From Euglena gracilis (Eukaryota > Euglenida > Euglenophyceae > Euglenales), in contig CP154957.1 of the NCBI GenBank assembly GCA_039621445.1, positions 6,442,504 to 6,506,503 on the forward strand: a stretch of DNA of 64,000 nucleotides, given 5' to 3'. Under the pieces are notes generated by a model. The model saw only the letters and a list, made by a program, of their open reading frames with translations. It ran no database searches and was not told the origin of the DNA. How positions within the stretch are numbered: the stretch's first letter is position 1; each line of letters opens with the position of its first letter. Shown piece by piece: positions 21,018-28,200 of this stretch. The translations under genes and the position numbers were made by a program.

Positions 21018-21422
21018 ATATACGTGTGTGTACATATGTACAGATATTGTTGATTTTTGCATCCAAATGCCTGTAAGTTCAACAGCGGGCTTCCAAAATT
21101 AGCAGAGTTTTATTTTTTCTGCTCGAAGAACCAAATTATTTTTTGGAGTCAAAATTTTTTCCCGTTGTCTGAGCATCCCCCCCCCCCCCAATTCTCACCA
21201 ATATTTTGGCAATTTCAGCAACCCCGATTATTACTTTCATGAGAAAGACTTCAACCCCTCGGCCCTGGGCACAACTATTGCTACCGCTGCGGCAACCTGG
21301 CCTCCATCCTGCGCATCGGGGACGACATGAGCCGGGAGTTCCGCACTTTCCAGGAGGTGCAGTCCCAGGCCCAGCAGGCCCCGGGGTTCAACTTCGGCAC
21401 GAAGACCGGGTATTTCCTGTGA
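4406..21422 (+). CDS. PPP6C: PP6-type serine/threonine protein phosphatase catalytic subunit, complete 10-exon gene
   Basis: Ten exons (4406-4461, 6476-6644, 7619-7703, 8610-8696, 9686-9772, 10063-10172, 11600-11665, 11785-11866, 13752-13792, 21273-21422) join into one 933-nt frame of 310 residues plus TGA. Metallophosphatase motifs appear in order: CGDIHG (exon 2), GDFVDRG (exon 3), RGNHES (exon 4), HGGLSP (exon 6), CRAHQ (exon 8), [11 protein letters not shown] (exons 9-10), and a C-terminal YFL as in the PP2A/PP4/PP6 group. [20 protein letters not shown] and [12 protein letters not shown] favour PP6 over PP2A and PP4; human PP6 is 305 residues. The enzyme dephosphorylates Ser/Thr residues using two metal ions, normally with regulatory subunits. 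No intron is GT-AG; all nine follow the transposon rule described in the findings. Identity is firm; exon ends were set by family alignment plus end complementarity. Confidence 0.95.
4462..6475 (+). other. Phosphatase intron 1, nonconventional (AAG...CTT)
   Basis: Starts GCCAAGGGTTCC and ends CGGCCCTTCCACC. The bases at +4..+6 (AAG) and -8..-6 (CTT) are complementary, extending to AAGGG/CCCTT. This cut gives [13 protein letters not shown], the same length as human PP6. The intron contains a family A MITE (4521-4781). The remainder is AT-rich and C/G-tract-rich with no gene seen. Confidence 0.8.
4521..4781. mobile_element. hAT-like MITE, family A (copy 2)
   Basis: Begins CAGGGGTTTTTTTTAGCC and ends TTAAAAAAGACCCCTG. 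It has a perfect 8-bp duplication CAGCTGTG (4513-4520 and 4782-4789) and sits inside phosphatase intron 1, 60 nt after the exon. Confidence 0.92.
6476..6644 (+). CDS. PPP6C: Phosphatase exon 2
   Basis: Encodes [20 protein letters not shown], then [20 protein letters not shown] and [16 protein letters not shown]. It carries the first metal-binding motif GDIHG. Ends in phase 0. Confidence 0.92.
6645..7618 (+). other. Phosphatase intron 2, nonconventional (CAG...CTG)
   Basis: Starts GACCAGGAAAC and ends GTTTCCTGCCTGG. The 8-bp ends CAGGAAAC and GTTTCCTG are perfectly complementary, placed 3 nt from the start and 5 nt from the end. The predicted junction adds one Asn relative to human PP6 but keeps frame. 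The interior has C/G-tract repeats and a block (6730-6900) shared with 33760-33920 and 2000-2110. Confidence 0.82.
7619..7703 (+). CDS. PPP6C: Phosphatase exon 3
   Basis: Encodes [20 protein letters not shown] then ILMLLKAR, ending one base into the next codon. Holds the second metal-binding motif GDFVDRG. Confidence 0.92.
7704..8609 (+). other. Phosphatase intron 3, nonconventional (CAT...CTG)
   Basis: Starts GCCCATGG and ends CCCTGTTGGC. The cut gives [17 protein letters not shown], exactly the length of human [17 protein letters not shown]. The +4 triplet is CAT rather than CAG, so pairing with CTG has decayed by one base. A C/G-rich repeat element occupies about 8196-8507, with roughly matching flanks CTCCTGTT/CTCCTGTA. 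Confidence 0.78.
8610..8696 (+). CDS. PPP6C: Phosphatase exon 4
   Basis: Begins with the last two bases of a Tyr codon, then [20 protein letters not shown] and GFYDECQR, ending one base into Lys. Contains the RGNHES motif with the catalytic His. The exon ends inside an 8-bp target duplication. Confidence 0.93.
9226..9392 (+). CDS. Exon-like segment, unknown protein, inside the mariner-like element
   Basis: Preceded by GTCCCCCAG and followed by CAGGTGTCAG, giving plausible AG/GT borders. It translates to [20 protein letters not shown] then [20 protein letters not shown]. Composition looks protein-like but I recognise no family. It may be a captured host gene fragment or part of the element's own gene. 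Confidence 0.35.
9438..9585 (+). CDS. Exon-like segment, unknown protein, inside the mariner-like element
   Basis: Follows TTTTCCCCAG and reads [20 protein letters not shown] then [20 protein letters not shown], ending at TGA. Probably continues the 9226-9392 segment across a short GT-AG intron. No family recognised. Confidence 0.35.
9686..9772 (+). CDS. PPP6C: Phosphatase exon 5
   Basis: Encodes [20 protein letters not shown] and AALVDGKVF, ending one base into Cys. Aligns with the PP6 YGNANAW...FD.L...AL.D segment. Confidence 0.92.
9773..10062 (+). other. Phosphatase intron 5, nonconventional (CAC...GTG)
   Basis: Starts GGGCACGCAGTT and ends AATTGTGTGCGGAT. CAC at +4 pairs with GTG at -8. 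The junction restores [11 protein letters not shown] exactly. It is 290 bp with no internal element recognised. Confidence 0.83.
10063..10172 (+). CDS. PPP6C: Phosphatase exon 6
   Basis: Encodes [20 protein letters not shown], then [16 protein letters not shown], after completing the Cys codon. Contains the HGGLSP metal-binding motif. Ends in phase 0. Confidence 0.93.
10173..11599 (+). other. Phosphatase intron 6, nonconventional (CAG...CTG)
   Basis: Starts GTACAGGCAT and ends ATGCCTGATGCC. The 7-bp ends CAGGCAT/ATGCCTG are perfect complements at the 3/5 offsets. The junction reads [10 protein letters not shown], the same length as PP6 WSDPEDVDTW. It happens to begin with GTA but has no AG acceptor. 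Contains a short CA run near 10338, C/G-tract repeats (10560-10900) and a family A MITE (11044-11353). Confidence 0.88.
11044..11353. mobile_element. hAT-like MITE, family A (copy 3)
   Basis: Begins CAGGGATTTTTTTAAG and ends CTTAAAAAGAAGCCTG. Perfect 8-bp duplication GTGCTATG (11036-11043 and 11354-11361). Contains the GGCGCCG...CGCCGAAAA core and long poly-G/poly-C blocks. Confidence 0.92.
11600..11665 (+). CDS. PPP6C: Phosphatase exon 7
   Basis: Encodes [20 protein letters not shown] then PR, a PP6-diagnostic stretch. Both ends are phase 0. Confidence 0.93.
11666..11784 (+). other. Phosphatase intron 7, nonconventional (CAG...CTG), shortest intron
   Basis: Only 119 bp. Starts AACCAGGGGC and ends CTCCTGCGTGT. 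The cut gives [22 protein letters not shown], aligned residue for residue with human GAK|VTNEFVHINNLKLICRAHQ. Confidence 0.88.
11785..11866 (+). CDS. PPP6C: Phosphatase exon 8
   Basis: Encodes [20 protein letters not shown] then VQEGYKY, ending one base into His. Contains the conserved RAHQ histidine region. Confidence 0.93.
11867..13751 (+). other. Phosphatase intron 8, nonconventional (CAG...CTG)
   Basis: Starts ATGCAGGACAG and ends TTGCCCTGGAATC. The junction completes the His codon and restores [18 protein letters not shown]. Filled with C/G-tract repeat elements: a CAGGGG start at 11981, a CAATTGCTTAAG/GTAAGCAATTG pair (about 12010-12373), family A-like material at 12380-12600 and another at 13540-13715. 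The rest (12700-13500) is AT-rich with nothing recognised. Confidence 0.85.
13752..13792 (+). CDS. PPP6C: Phosphatase exon 9 (microexon)
   Basis: A 41-nt exon encoding [14 protein letters not shown], completing the His codon begun in exon 8. Ends in phase 0. Confidence 0.92.
15247..15748. mobile_element. hAT-like element, CAGGGAATTTCTTAAG family
   Basis: Begins CAGGGAATTTCTTAAG and ends CCTTAAAAAATTCCCTG. Perfect 8-bp duplication GTGCGAAC (15239-15246 and 15749-15756). The interior is GC-rich with repeated GCCGGCCGAAGGCCAGGCCA-like units. Confidence 0.92.
16075..16305. repeat. Local duplication, copy 1
   Basis: Shares about 200 bp with 18755-19000 in the same orientation, including CACACCGTCACCTTCAACTC, CTGGTATTTTGGGGC and GCGGCTTGGCCTCCGCTGC. 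On the plus strand it could encode [14 protein letters not shown], on the minus strand VAAYP-type residues. No family was recognised on either strand. Confidence 0.7.
16520..16599 (-). CDS. Glycoside hydrolase family 31 (alpha-glucosidase II-like) single exon
   Basis: On the minus strand an 80-nt segment between a TGTGTAG acceptor and an AAG|GTGTGC donor reads [20 protein letters not shown] then FLYDRYK. GH31 alpha-glucosidases carry WPG.S.W.DFTNP.VR.WW....YD.YKG just before the catalytic WNDMNEP segment. Neighbouring GH31 exons were not found within several kb on the same strand, so this is either one exon of a widely split antisense gene or an isolated captured exon. Confidence 0.65.
17014..17321. 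repeat. Foldback element with CAGACTTTCATTT ends
   Basis: Begins CAGACTTTCATTTTGTGCGC and ends with near-complementary GCGCACTAAATGAAAGTCTG, enclosing many GCCGCAG/CTGCGGC repeats. The termini resemble the hAT-like elements, but the flanking 8 bp do not match. Confidence 0.6.
17445..17885. repeat. CGTACGACC / GGTCGCAGGTTGCAGG repeat element
   Basis: Starts GTACCTCCCCCCCCCC then TTGTTGTACGACC, and ends GGTTGTACGACGGGGGGGGG with TAC. It contains tandem GGTCGCAGGTTGCAGGTCAG motifs. The same motif family recurs near 28068-28329, 37680-38600, 43080-43210, 53777-54680 and 60440-60600, so it is a dispersed element. Confidence 0.65.
18755..19000. repeat. Local duplication, copy 2
   Basis: Second copy of 16075-16305, about 2.69 kb downstream. 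Frame-disrupting differences in both copies argue against both being active exons. Confidence 0.7.
20896..21014. repeat. TA-rich and TG dinucleotide microsatellite
   Basis: A TATATATG/TATA stretch followed by about 19 TG repeats ending near 21014. Confidence 0.95.
21273..21422 (+). CDS. PPP6C: Phosphatase exon 10 and stop codon
   Basis: Encodes [20 protein letters not shown], then [20 protein letters not shown] and FGTKTGYFL, followed by [11 protein letters not shown] is near-invariant in the PP2A/PP4/PP6 group. The terminal Leu is the residue methylated in PP2A-type enzymes. Confidence 0.95.
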   Translation, partial: NYCYRCGNLASILRIGDDMSREFRTFQEVQSQAQQAPGFNFGTKTGYFL

Positions 21423-22228
21423 GCCGGCCCTGCTGGCCAGCGCGAGCGGTTTTCAAACCATTTCCACCGCGACTGCGATTGTTGACGGCGCAGGAGCTCG
21501 TTTGTTTTATTCCCTCTGCCCTCTCTGGTTCCCAGGGCACTGCCAGAGCTGAAAGGGTCCCTTTCTGCAGGGAAACGATGAATTGGGAGAGAGTGTAAGT
21601 TGCACAAGTTGCAATTTTCATAATGGGCATTTTCGACACATTCCATTTTATTTCGACTTTTTGTTTATGTGTTTTATTTTTTTGTCCATGAATTTTTTGC
21701 AGAATGTCATTCAATTTGATTGTTTTGATTGTTGCATTTTTTGGTGGTGAAATGTCGGCTCCACCCTCTGATCACCCCTCTCTGAACGGGTTGTGTAGAG
21801 TGCCCCCACACAAAAAAAGGTCAGTGCCTGGTTTTCGGAAGAACGGAAGTGAAGAATGATTGCATCAGTGTCAAAAGTTGGGGTTGCCATCGAAGAACAG
21901 GAAGGGATTCAATTCCTCAACTCTAACCATGCCCATGCACACAAGCTGCCTCATTTCCGCCATCAATCTGACCACTTACTCCAGTTGCTGACAACAGAGT
22001 TCAAAAACCACCACCACCGAGCCTGATGGGTTTGCTGCTCTGATCTGTCTAACCCCGATGCCCCCCCCCCCGGGAAATTGGTCACTTATATTGAATTTTC
22101 AAGAAATTTATTTAAAAAAATTTTTTTTGCAAGTTTCTGAAAAAAATTGACACAGACAAGCGCGAGAGGACTGGCAGAGTGCTATTTTTCTTTCAGACAC
22201 GGCAATGTTCCAGGAATGCGCCGTTAAT
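21423..22228. other. Phosphatase 3' flank, no further gene seen
   Basis: AT-richer unique sequence. No clear polyadenylation signal can be assigned. Near 22195 a copy of the ATGTTCCAGGAATGCGCC motif from 4165 appears after TTTCTTTCAG. Confidence 0.4.
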
Positions 22229-22236
22229 AGAGAGAG

Positions 22237-22300
<64 letters not shown>
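22229..22300. repeat. GA dinucleotide microsatellite
   Basis: About 35 GA units with one CG interruption. Confidence 0.97.
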
Positions 22301-22304
<4 letters not shown>

Positions 22305-22340
22305 GACGTCAACGACACAGTGTGTCTTGGACAACGGGAG

Positions 22341-23048
22341 CAGGGGTTTTTTTTTTTAGTCTTGGACCCCCTCCCCCGGGGGGGAGGGCAGGGTTTGATA
22401 TAAGGAGGGCGTACATGGTTTAGGTGGGGGGTGTCCCCCCCACCCCCCCCGCCCCCCAGGCCCGCAGGGGGAGTCCGGACCCCCCCCCCCCACCTGCCAG
22501 GGGGGTCTGGACCGACCCTCGGGGGGGTTCCCGGGACCCCCCCAAAAAGGGTCAAGTTGTTGCCTCCGGCTCGTCGTGCCGAAAATGTTTTGCATTTTTG
22601 GCACATTTTTGCCCAAAAAGTGCCCAAAATGGCACTTTTGGTCGTTTTTGGGGGTCAAAAATTTTCGGTAACCCAGACCGCGCACCTGTTTAGCTTGGGG
22701 GTGTGTCCCCCCCTCCCCCCCCCCCCCCCCTGGCCCGCAGGGGGGGGTCCGGACCACCCCCCCCCCACCTGTCCTTATATCGAACCCTGGGGGAGGGGGG
22801 GTAGGGTGGGTCCCTTGGACCCCCCCGGGGGGGGGGTAGGTAGGCTGGTGGGTATAATTTTTTTTGTATTGGCCGAAAATTTTGAAAATGGTGCCATTTT
22901 TAGCATTTTTGGCCATTTTTCGGGCAAAAGTGGGTGGGTCTCCCGGGACCGCCCCCCCCCTCCCCCAGGGGGGCCCCACCCCAGGGGGTGGGTGGGTGGG
23001 TGGGTGTTGACCCCCTTCCCCTCCCCCCGGTCTTAAAAATAACCCCTG
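22341..23048. mobile_element. hAT-like MITE, family A (copy 4), with nested insertion
   Basis: Begins CAGGGGTTTTTTTTTTTAG and ends CTTAAAAATAACCCCTG. The flanks AACGGGAG and AACGTGGG match at 6 of 8. The unusual length is explained by the nested element at 22389-22789. Confidence 0.8.
22389..22789. mobile_element. hAT-like element nested in family A copy 4
   Basis: Ends CAGGGTTTGATATAAGG and CCTTATATCGAACCCTG, flanked by a perfect GGGGAGGG duplication (22381-22388 and 22790-22797). A related CTTTTTATCGAACCCTG end occurs at 37314-37332. Confidence 0.85.
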
Positions 23049-23248
23049 AACGTGGGTGGGTAACCAAGGTTTTCCAAACCAGATGGTTTTGGGAATGGAA
23101 ACCATTTGGAAACCAGATGGATTTTTTTTTGCCGGTTTTCTGGGGTACCAGTTGGGTTCAGCTCCCAGCCGGCTGGACCTCCCCCCCCCCCCTGGACTGC
23201 CGCCTGGGGGGTTCAGGCAGAACCCTACTCCCGCCGATCCGTGGGAAG

Positions 23249-23652
23249 CAGGCATTTGCTTAAGGGATTGCAGTACCCCCCGGGGGGGGGGGGGGCTGGA
23301 CTGCAGCTAGTCCAGATTTGGCTAATGGGATTTCTAGCAGGGCTAGCTAGTGGGAATTTTTTTTCCAGTGGCTGGCGCGAAGTGCCGGAAAATTTTTTTC
23401 GGACCCCCAAAAATGGCCAAAAATGCCCGTTTTTGGCCATTTTTGGGATTTTTTTGGAACAAAATCAGCCAAAAACCTATTAAAAACCTCATTTCCACCT
23501 CGGCGCGCAGCGCCGGAGGAAAATTTTTTTCCAGTTGGGGGGACCCCCCCCCCCCCGGGGGGGAGGGGGGTCTAGCTAGTCCACTTTTTCCAGTGTCTAG
23601 CCGATTTGCTAGCCAGTACCCCCCCCCCTGGGGGTCCTTAAGCAAATTCCTG
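23249..23652. mobile_element. hAT-like element, family B (CAGGCATTTGCTTAAGG)
   Basis: Begins CAGGCATTTGCTTAAGGG and ends CCTTAAGCAAATTCCTG. The flanks GTGGGAAG and GCGGGAAG match at 7 of 8. Non-coding, with poly-C/G blocks and a GGCGCGAAGTGCCGGAAAA core. Closely related to the copy-2-specific element at 46682-47809. Confidence 0.88.
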
Positions 23653-23839
23653 GCGGGAAGATTTGAGGACCCGGGGGCATCCTCAAAGAAACCCTGGTAC
23701 GTAAGCTGTCACTGGGCAAGTAAGCCAGTGCAAGCCCACCCCAAAACCCCAAGCAAATCTCGATGCATTGCTTATGTGTATCCCCCCCGGGAAACTGTCA
23801 TGCCCGAGAACCTGCGAGGGTCCTGCCAAGGAAACTGTC

Positions 23840-24660
23840 CATGCAGGGATCTTCACATTTCCTGAAAAGGAAATTCACGGAGGATCACAGAAATGGGCGG
23901 AAGGCCATTTTCACGGAAATCGCGGAAAATCACGGAAATTCACGGATGAGGTGGAGGAATTGGAAAATTCTTGAATGTGCTTCGTTTGTGCAGACGCATT
24001 TTGATGGGATGTTTTGCACATTCTCTGCTTTTCCAAACAATTCATTTTTTAATAATTTTTCGTCCTAGCCAAGACACCCCTGAAGCAGTTGGATTCTCGG
24101 GAGTCGGTGAAGAAGCAAAACCTCACCCAGACAATCACAGATGATTTTGTGGCTGCTTTCCTCCATTCTGGTCTCCCGGTCACAAAATTGGACCGCAAAA
24201 GCATCAGAGGTGTTCTCCAGAAATTCACACAATTTGAGGGTGTGTGGGTTTTTGCTTATTCAGATGATGTCCTTCCATCTTTCCGCCCAGGCTGCATGCA
24301 GAAGGGTCAATCGCTTATATCGGTCCGCTGACAGGGTTTTGGCAACCCATTTAGGGACAATCAAAAAAAATGAAAAACAAAAGGTTTTTTTTTCCTCTCC
24401 TGTACGTTTTTTATTTTCATATACAGGTGTGGATGGGAATTGGGGGATCTCCAGGACTATAATATGGAGAAACAATCTGCTGCCACAACCGCCCAAATAT
24501 GGCTCCAGTGCACCAGTGCAGAATGGAATGTGGCTTTTGACCTTTTCCGGAAACAGGAAATTCACGGAAAATCACGGAATCACGAAAAATCACGGAGAAT
24601 CACGGATACATTTTGGTCTCGGCCAGCACGGAAAGGCGAGGATCCCTGGTCAGGGTCCTT
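23840..24660. mobile_element. hAT-related element with ATCACGGAAATTCACGG repeats
   Basis: Begins near CAGGGATCTTCACATTTCC and may end GGCGAGGATCCCTG near 24650. Subterminal ATCACGGAAATTCACGG-type repeats occur at both ends. A diverged relative lies in dehydrogenase intron 11 (44260-45090 and 61620-62460), sharing ATATGGAGAAACAATCTGCT. No matching 8-bp flanks were found, so the limits are approximate. Confidence 0.6.
24069..24239 (+). CDS. hAT transposase-like N-terminal exon (fragment)
   Basis: Bounded by a CCTAG acceptor and a GAGG|GTGTGT donor, it reads QLDSRESVKKQNLTQTITDD then FVAAFLHSGLPVTKLDRKSI. The segment ...FV.AFL.SGLP...LD...... resembles the hAT transposase region after the BED finger. 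It lies inside the ATCACGGAAATT element. Assignment by pattern only. Confidence 0.5.
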
Positions 24661-25111
24661 GCCACTGGCCAACCTGTCAGGTGACAGTTTCTTGGGTTTT
24701 CCAGCCATACCAGCCCAAACATTTTCTGGGAAAATAATGGAATCTCTTGCTTATCATGAAGATTTTTTTGGTAAAAAGGCAATTCAAATTTCCAAAAAAA
24801 AATGGTCAGAATGGTGGTCTGTCTTTTTTGTAATTTTTCATACAAAATAAACCAAAAAATTGCCAGTATTTCATAGCACCATCTTATTTTTGTGAAATTT
24901 GACTAGGGGAATACCTAGCTGGAAAGAAATCCGCCAGGCATTACTTAGCAACCTCCGGGGGGTCAAACAGACAACCTTGAAATGTTGGATTTTTGCATAT
25001 TTTTCTTAAAATCAATTTTTTCCCACAATTCTTTTTGTATTTTTTCCGCTTGTCCGTGGCCTTGTCCGCATCATAAGATCTTCCGCACTTGTTCCGCGCC
25101 CACCAGGATTG
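24660..25111. other. Dehydrogenase 5' flank
   Basis: AT-rich sequence, then a short stretch of TTCCGC motifs. An AG at 25105-25106 (CCCACCAG) five bases before the ATG could be a cis or spliced-leader acceptor. No other signal is recognised. Confidence 0.4.
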
Positions 25112-25262
25112 ATGTCCTTTGCCCGCAATGGGAGGCCGTCGTTGTGCCTCCGGTTGGCTGGGCAGGCTGCTGTGCGGAGCCGGGGTGTGCACACCTCCAA
25201 GCTGGACCGGATGAAGCAGCTGTTGGGGCAGTACGAGAGTAAGCCACCTGCCATTGTGTTCG
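25112..25262 (+). CDS. Dehydrogenase exon 1
   Basis: Encodes the presumed targeting peptide, then LDRMKQLLGQYESKPPAIVF. A GAGAGTAAGC string inside it looks like a strong donor, but the frame continues sensibly through KPPAIVF, so it was not used. The end is placed 3 nt before CAGGGAGG and is uncertain by about one base. Confidence 0.7.
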
Positions 25263-28200
25263 GCGCAGGGAGGCACCCGTACCCCTTGTGGGCGGGCCCT
25301 AACTCAAAGTTAAAGGGGCTGGTAAATTTTGGGTTTTATGGACCGGCAAAAGCCTGGACACAAGACCAAAGTTGGCCAAAAATACCTGATATTTCGTTGA
25401 AAATGATTCAAAAAATGCTATGTTTGTCATTTTTTGAACAATTTTTCAGAGGGAATCGCCAAACCATCAAAAAATGTGCAGCATGCTCCAAAGTGAGGAA
25501 AGGGGCATTGTTTGCTCATTTTCCGGCGCACAGCACCAGAAGATAAATTTCGTTTTTTTTTTAGAACCTGGAAGGAGGGGGTTGTGGTCCGGACCCCTTC
25601 CAACATCTGGGGGGTCCGCCCCCCTCCCCCTACGACCCTACCCCCAGGAGCGGGCTGTACGGGAAGACCTGGTGGGGGGGGGTCGACCCCACCACAGCAT
25701 TTTCACAGAATTTTTTTTTACCAAATCCACCCGGCGCCAAAGGCGGGAAAAATTTTGGGGGGTGAAAAATTCGTGCTCCCGGAAATACGGGAGGAGGTGG
25801 GGGGGGTCGACCCCCCCCCAGCCACCATGCAGGCCAATTCCCGTACTGCCCGGCCCAGGAGGGGCGGGGGTTCAGACTCCCTGCCCTACCTCAAGACCGA
25901 AGGGCTCTCCATCTATCCTTGGGGCAGGGGCAGGTGGTAGGGGAGGGGCTCGGTGGTTTGGGAGGGGCCACCCCTCAAGGCTTCCCATTCATCCCTGCCC
26001 CCTTGTCCAAGGAACCCCCTTGACCAATGAACAGCGCTTGTCCAGATGGTTTGGTTTGTCACCTTTTATAACAGTGCAAATGAAGTGCACCATCTCATTG
26101 GGGTTTTAGTTGCCTCCCTGGCTGGAATGGCATGATTCGTATTCTCCGGCTGAGGGACCAGTGAGCTTCGTCAACGTTTGCACGGGTTTCACACAGGGTT
26201 CGCTCTAAGGAGGCAGGACTTTGCTTAAGGGTTTGCAGTACCCCCACGGGGTGGGGGGCTGGACTGCAGCTAGTCCAAATTGGCTAGTGGGAATTCTAGT
26301 GGACCCCCGGGGGGGGTCCACTAGCAGGGCTAGCTGGTGGAAGATTTTTTTCACATTTTTAAGGCCTTTTCAGGCTTTTTTCAGGCATCTTGAAGCATTT
26401 TAATGCGCTATTTTCCAGGGCGGTCAAAGGGCTGCGCCGGCATGACATTTTTGTTTTGCATGTTGTCTAGAGTCAAAAAAAAAGTCAAATAACTCATTTT
26501 TTGAGATTTGGTTGGATAGATGATATTCCAGCAATGCCAGAAATCATTTTTCTTCCCGGAGTTGGCTTTTTTTTGCTGAGATTCTGTGCTTTTCATTTTT
26601 TGCTTGGTTGGAGAAAATTGTGCCGGTCCGAATCAGAGGTTTTTTTTTAGTTGTGGACCCCCCGGGGGGGCAGGGGGAGTAGGGGGGGGTGGGTCCGGCC
26701 CAGCCCCCCCCCCCCCCGGGGGGGGGAGTGGGATATACTTTTCAGTGCCGAAGGCACCGAAATTTTTTGAAAAGGTGCTATTTTTAGCACTTTTCGCCAT
26801 TTTTCGACCATTTTTTTTTGTGGGTCCCCCGGGACCCCCCCAGTGGGGTGGGTTGGTGGGGGAGACCCCCCGGTCTTAAAAAACCCCTGGTCCGAATGTC
26901 CAAGGCATTTGAAGGTATTTTGGCCAAATTTTTTAAGGCGAATTTTAAGGCATTAAGATTTTGTAAGGTGCTTTAAAAAACAATGCCTGCCCCCCACCTG
27001 CCAAGGGAGGTCCAGACCGCCTGGGGGGTACCCCAAGACCCGGCAAAAAGTCAAGTTTCTCCTTCCAGCACGTAAGTGGATCCCCCCCCCCCGGGACTTG
27101 AATTGGGGTCAAAAATTAAAATTCAAAACACCCATTTTTGGATGTTTTGATTGGCTTGGCGATGGTCCAAGGATTCCAGAAATCACTTTTTTTCTTTTTA
27201 AGTCGACCCGTTTTTGCCAAAACGTGGCCATTTTTTCCAGCCATTTTCCCCTGTGGATTCTTTAGATTTTCCCCTGTGTATTTTGCTGGGACAGCAGAGT
27301 TTTTTTTTATTCGCTTAAGGACCACCCTGCAAGGGGAGGTGAAGCTCATCTGCCTCAGATGGGTGGTCATCAACTCGCTTCGAGGAGGGGCGGCAGGCGG
27401 CGGGACACGCATGCGGCTCGGGTTGAACAAGCATGAGGTGTGAATGAGTGACCGGGTATTCTTTTTAAGGGGCTTTTTAAAAAGAATTTTTAAGGGATTT
27501 TAACTCATTTTTTTAAGGGTTTTTGAGGCATTTAAGGCTTTCTACGGCCCATTTCCAGGGCAGTCCAAGGGCTGTGCGGGCATCGAACCAATGCTTGCAC
27601 ACAAAATAAGCCTCTCTGAGAAGATGACCTTTAAAAGATGAGTAAGAACCAGGGGGGGGGTACTTAGACAGGGGTTGTTTTGACAAGGGGGGTTAACAAA
27701 GACACAGATTGGACACCCCACAGAAACATAACACAGCAGCTGGGACAGAGCATTTTATTCATCTGTTGAAGACCGACCAGAATCAGTTGTTGGTTGGGCC
27801 CAGGGGGGTGGGGGAGTTTCAACTGGGAGGTTAGAAATGAGGAGAGTTTTGACCAGGTGGGGGGTGTATACACAATTTATACACACTTTTTTCCCTTTAA
27901 AAACTTCCCCATCCCGGCAGAAAAAAAAGACAATGGCTTGGGTGGTGCTTTTTGGCCACAAAACAGGTTTATTGTGCTTGCCCTCAGGGCTTAAAAGGGG
28001 TTGGCAACGCCACCCCCTTCTCCATCCAGTGATCATCAACAGAAAGGATTTTTTGCAAAAAGCACAACTACCCCCCCCCCTAGTCGTACGACCACCCCTC
28101 ATTTACGACCACCCCCCGATCACAGGTTGCAGGTCATGGGGTGTTATGACCACCCCCCCCCGGTCACAGGTTGCAGGTTACGAAAATTTTAACACCACTT

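Larger units (their letters stand above)
13793..21272 (+). other. Phosphatase intron 9, 7.5 kb, nonconventional (CAT...CTG)
   Basis: Starts AACCATGGCTGAGG and ends CCTCGGCCCTGGGCAC. The left end (CATGGCTGAGG) matches the reverse complement of the right end (CAGGGCCGAGG) at 9 of 11 bases, including the CAG to CAT change. The junction gives [11 protein letters not shown]. It contains an array of GCGCATTTGCGC palindromes, a CAGGGAATTT element (15247-15748), an antisense GH31 exon (16520-16599), a 2.7-kb-spaced local duplication and microsatellites. Confidence 0.85.

Noticed and set aside
22193-23255. Pro/Gly-rich open frames up to 299 codons (also around 2000-2600, 8100-8760 and 29100-30600)
   Set aside because: They come from poly-C/poly-G tracts and transposon repeats, appear in several frames at once, and show no domains.
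25249-25255. GAGAGTAAGC as the exon 1 donor of the dehydrogenase
   Set aside because: It is a good donor by sequence, but reading through gives ESKPPAIVF, which fits the family region before the VINSLRGG motif, so the exon probably continues.
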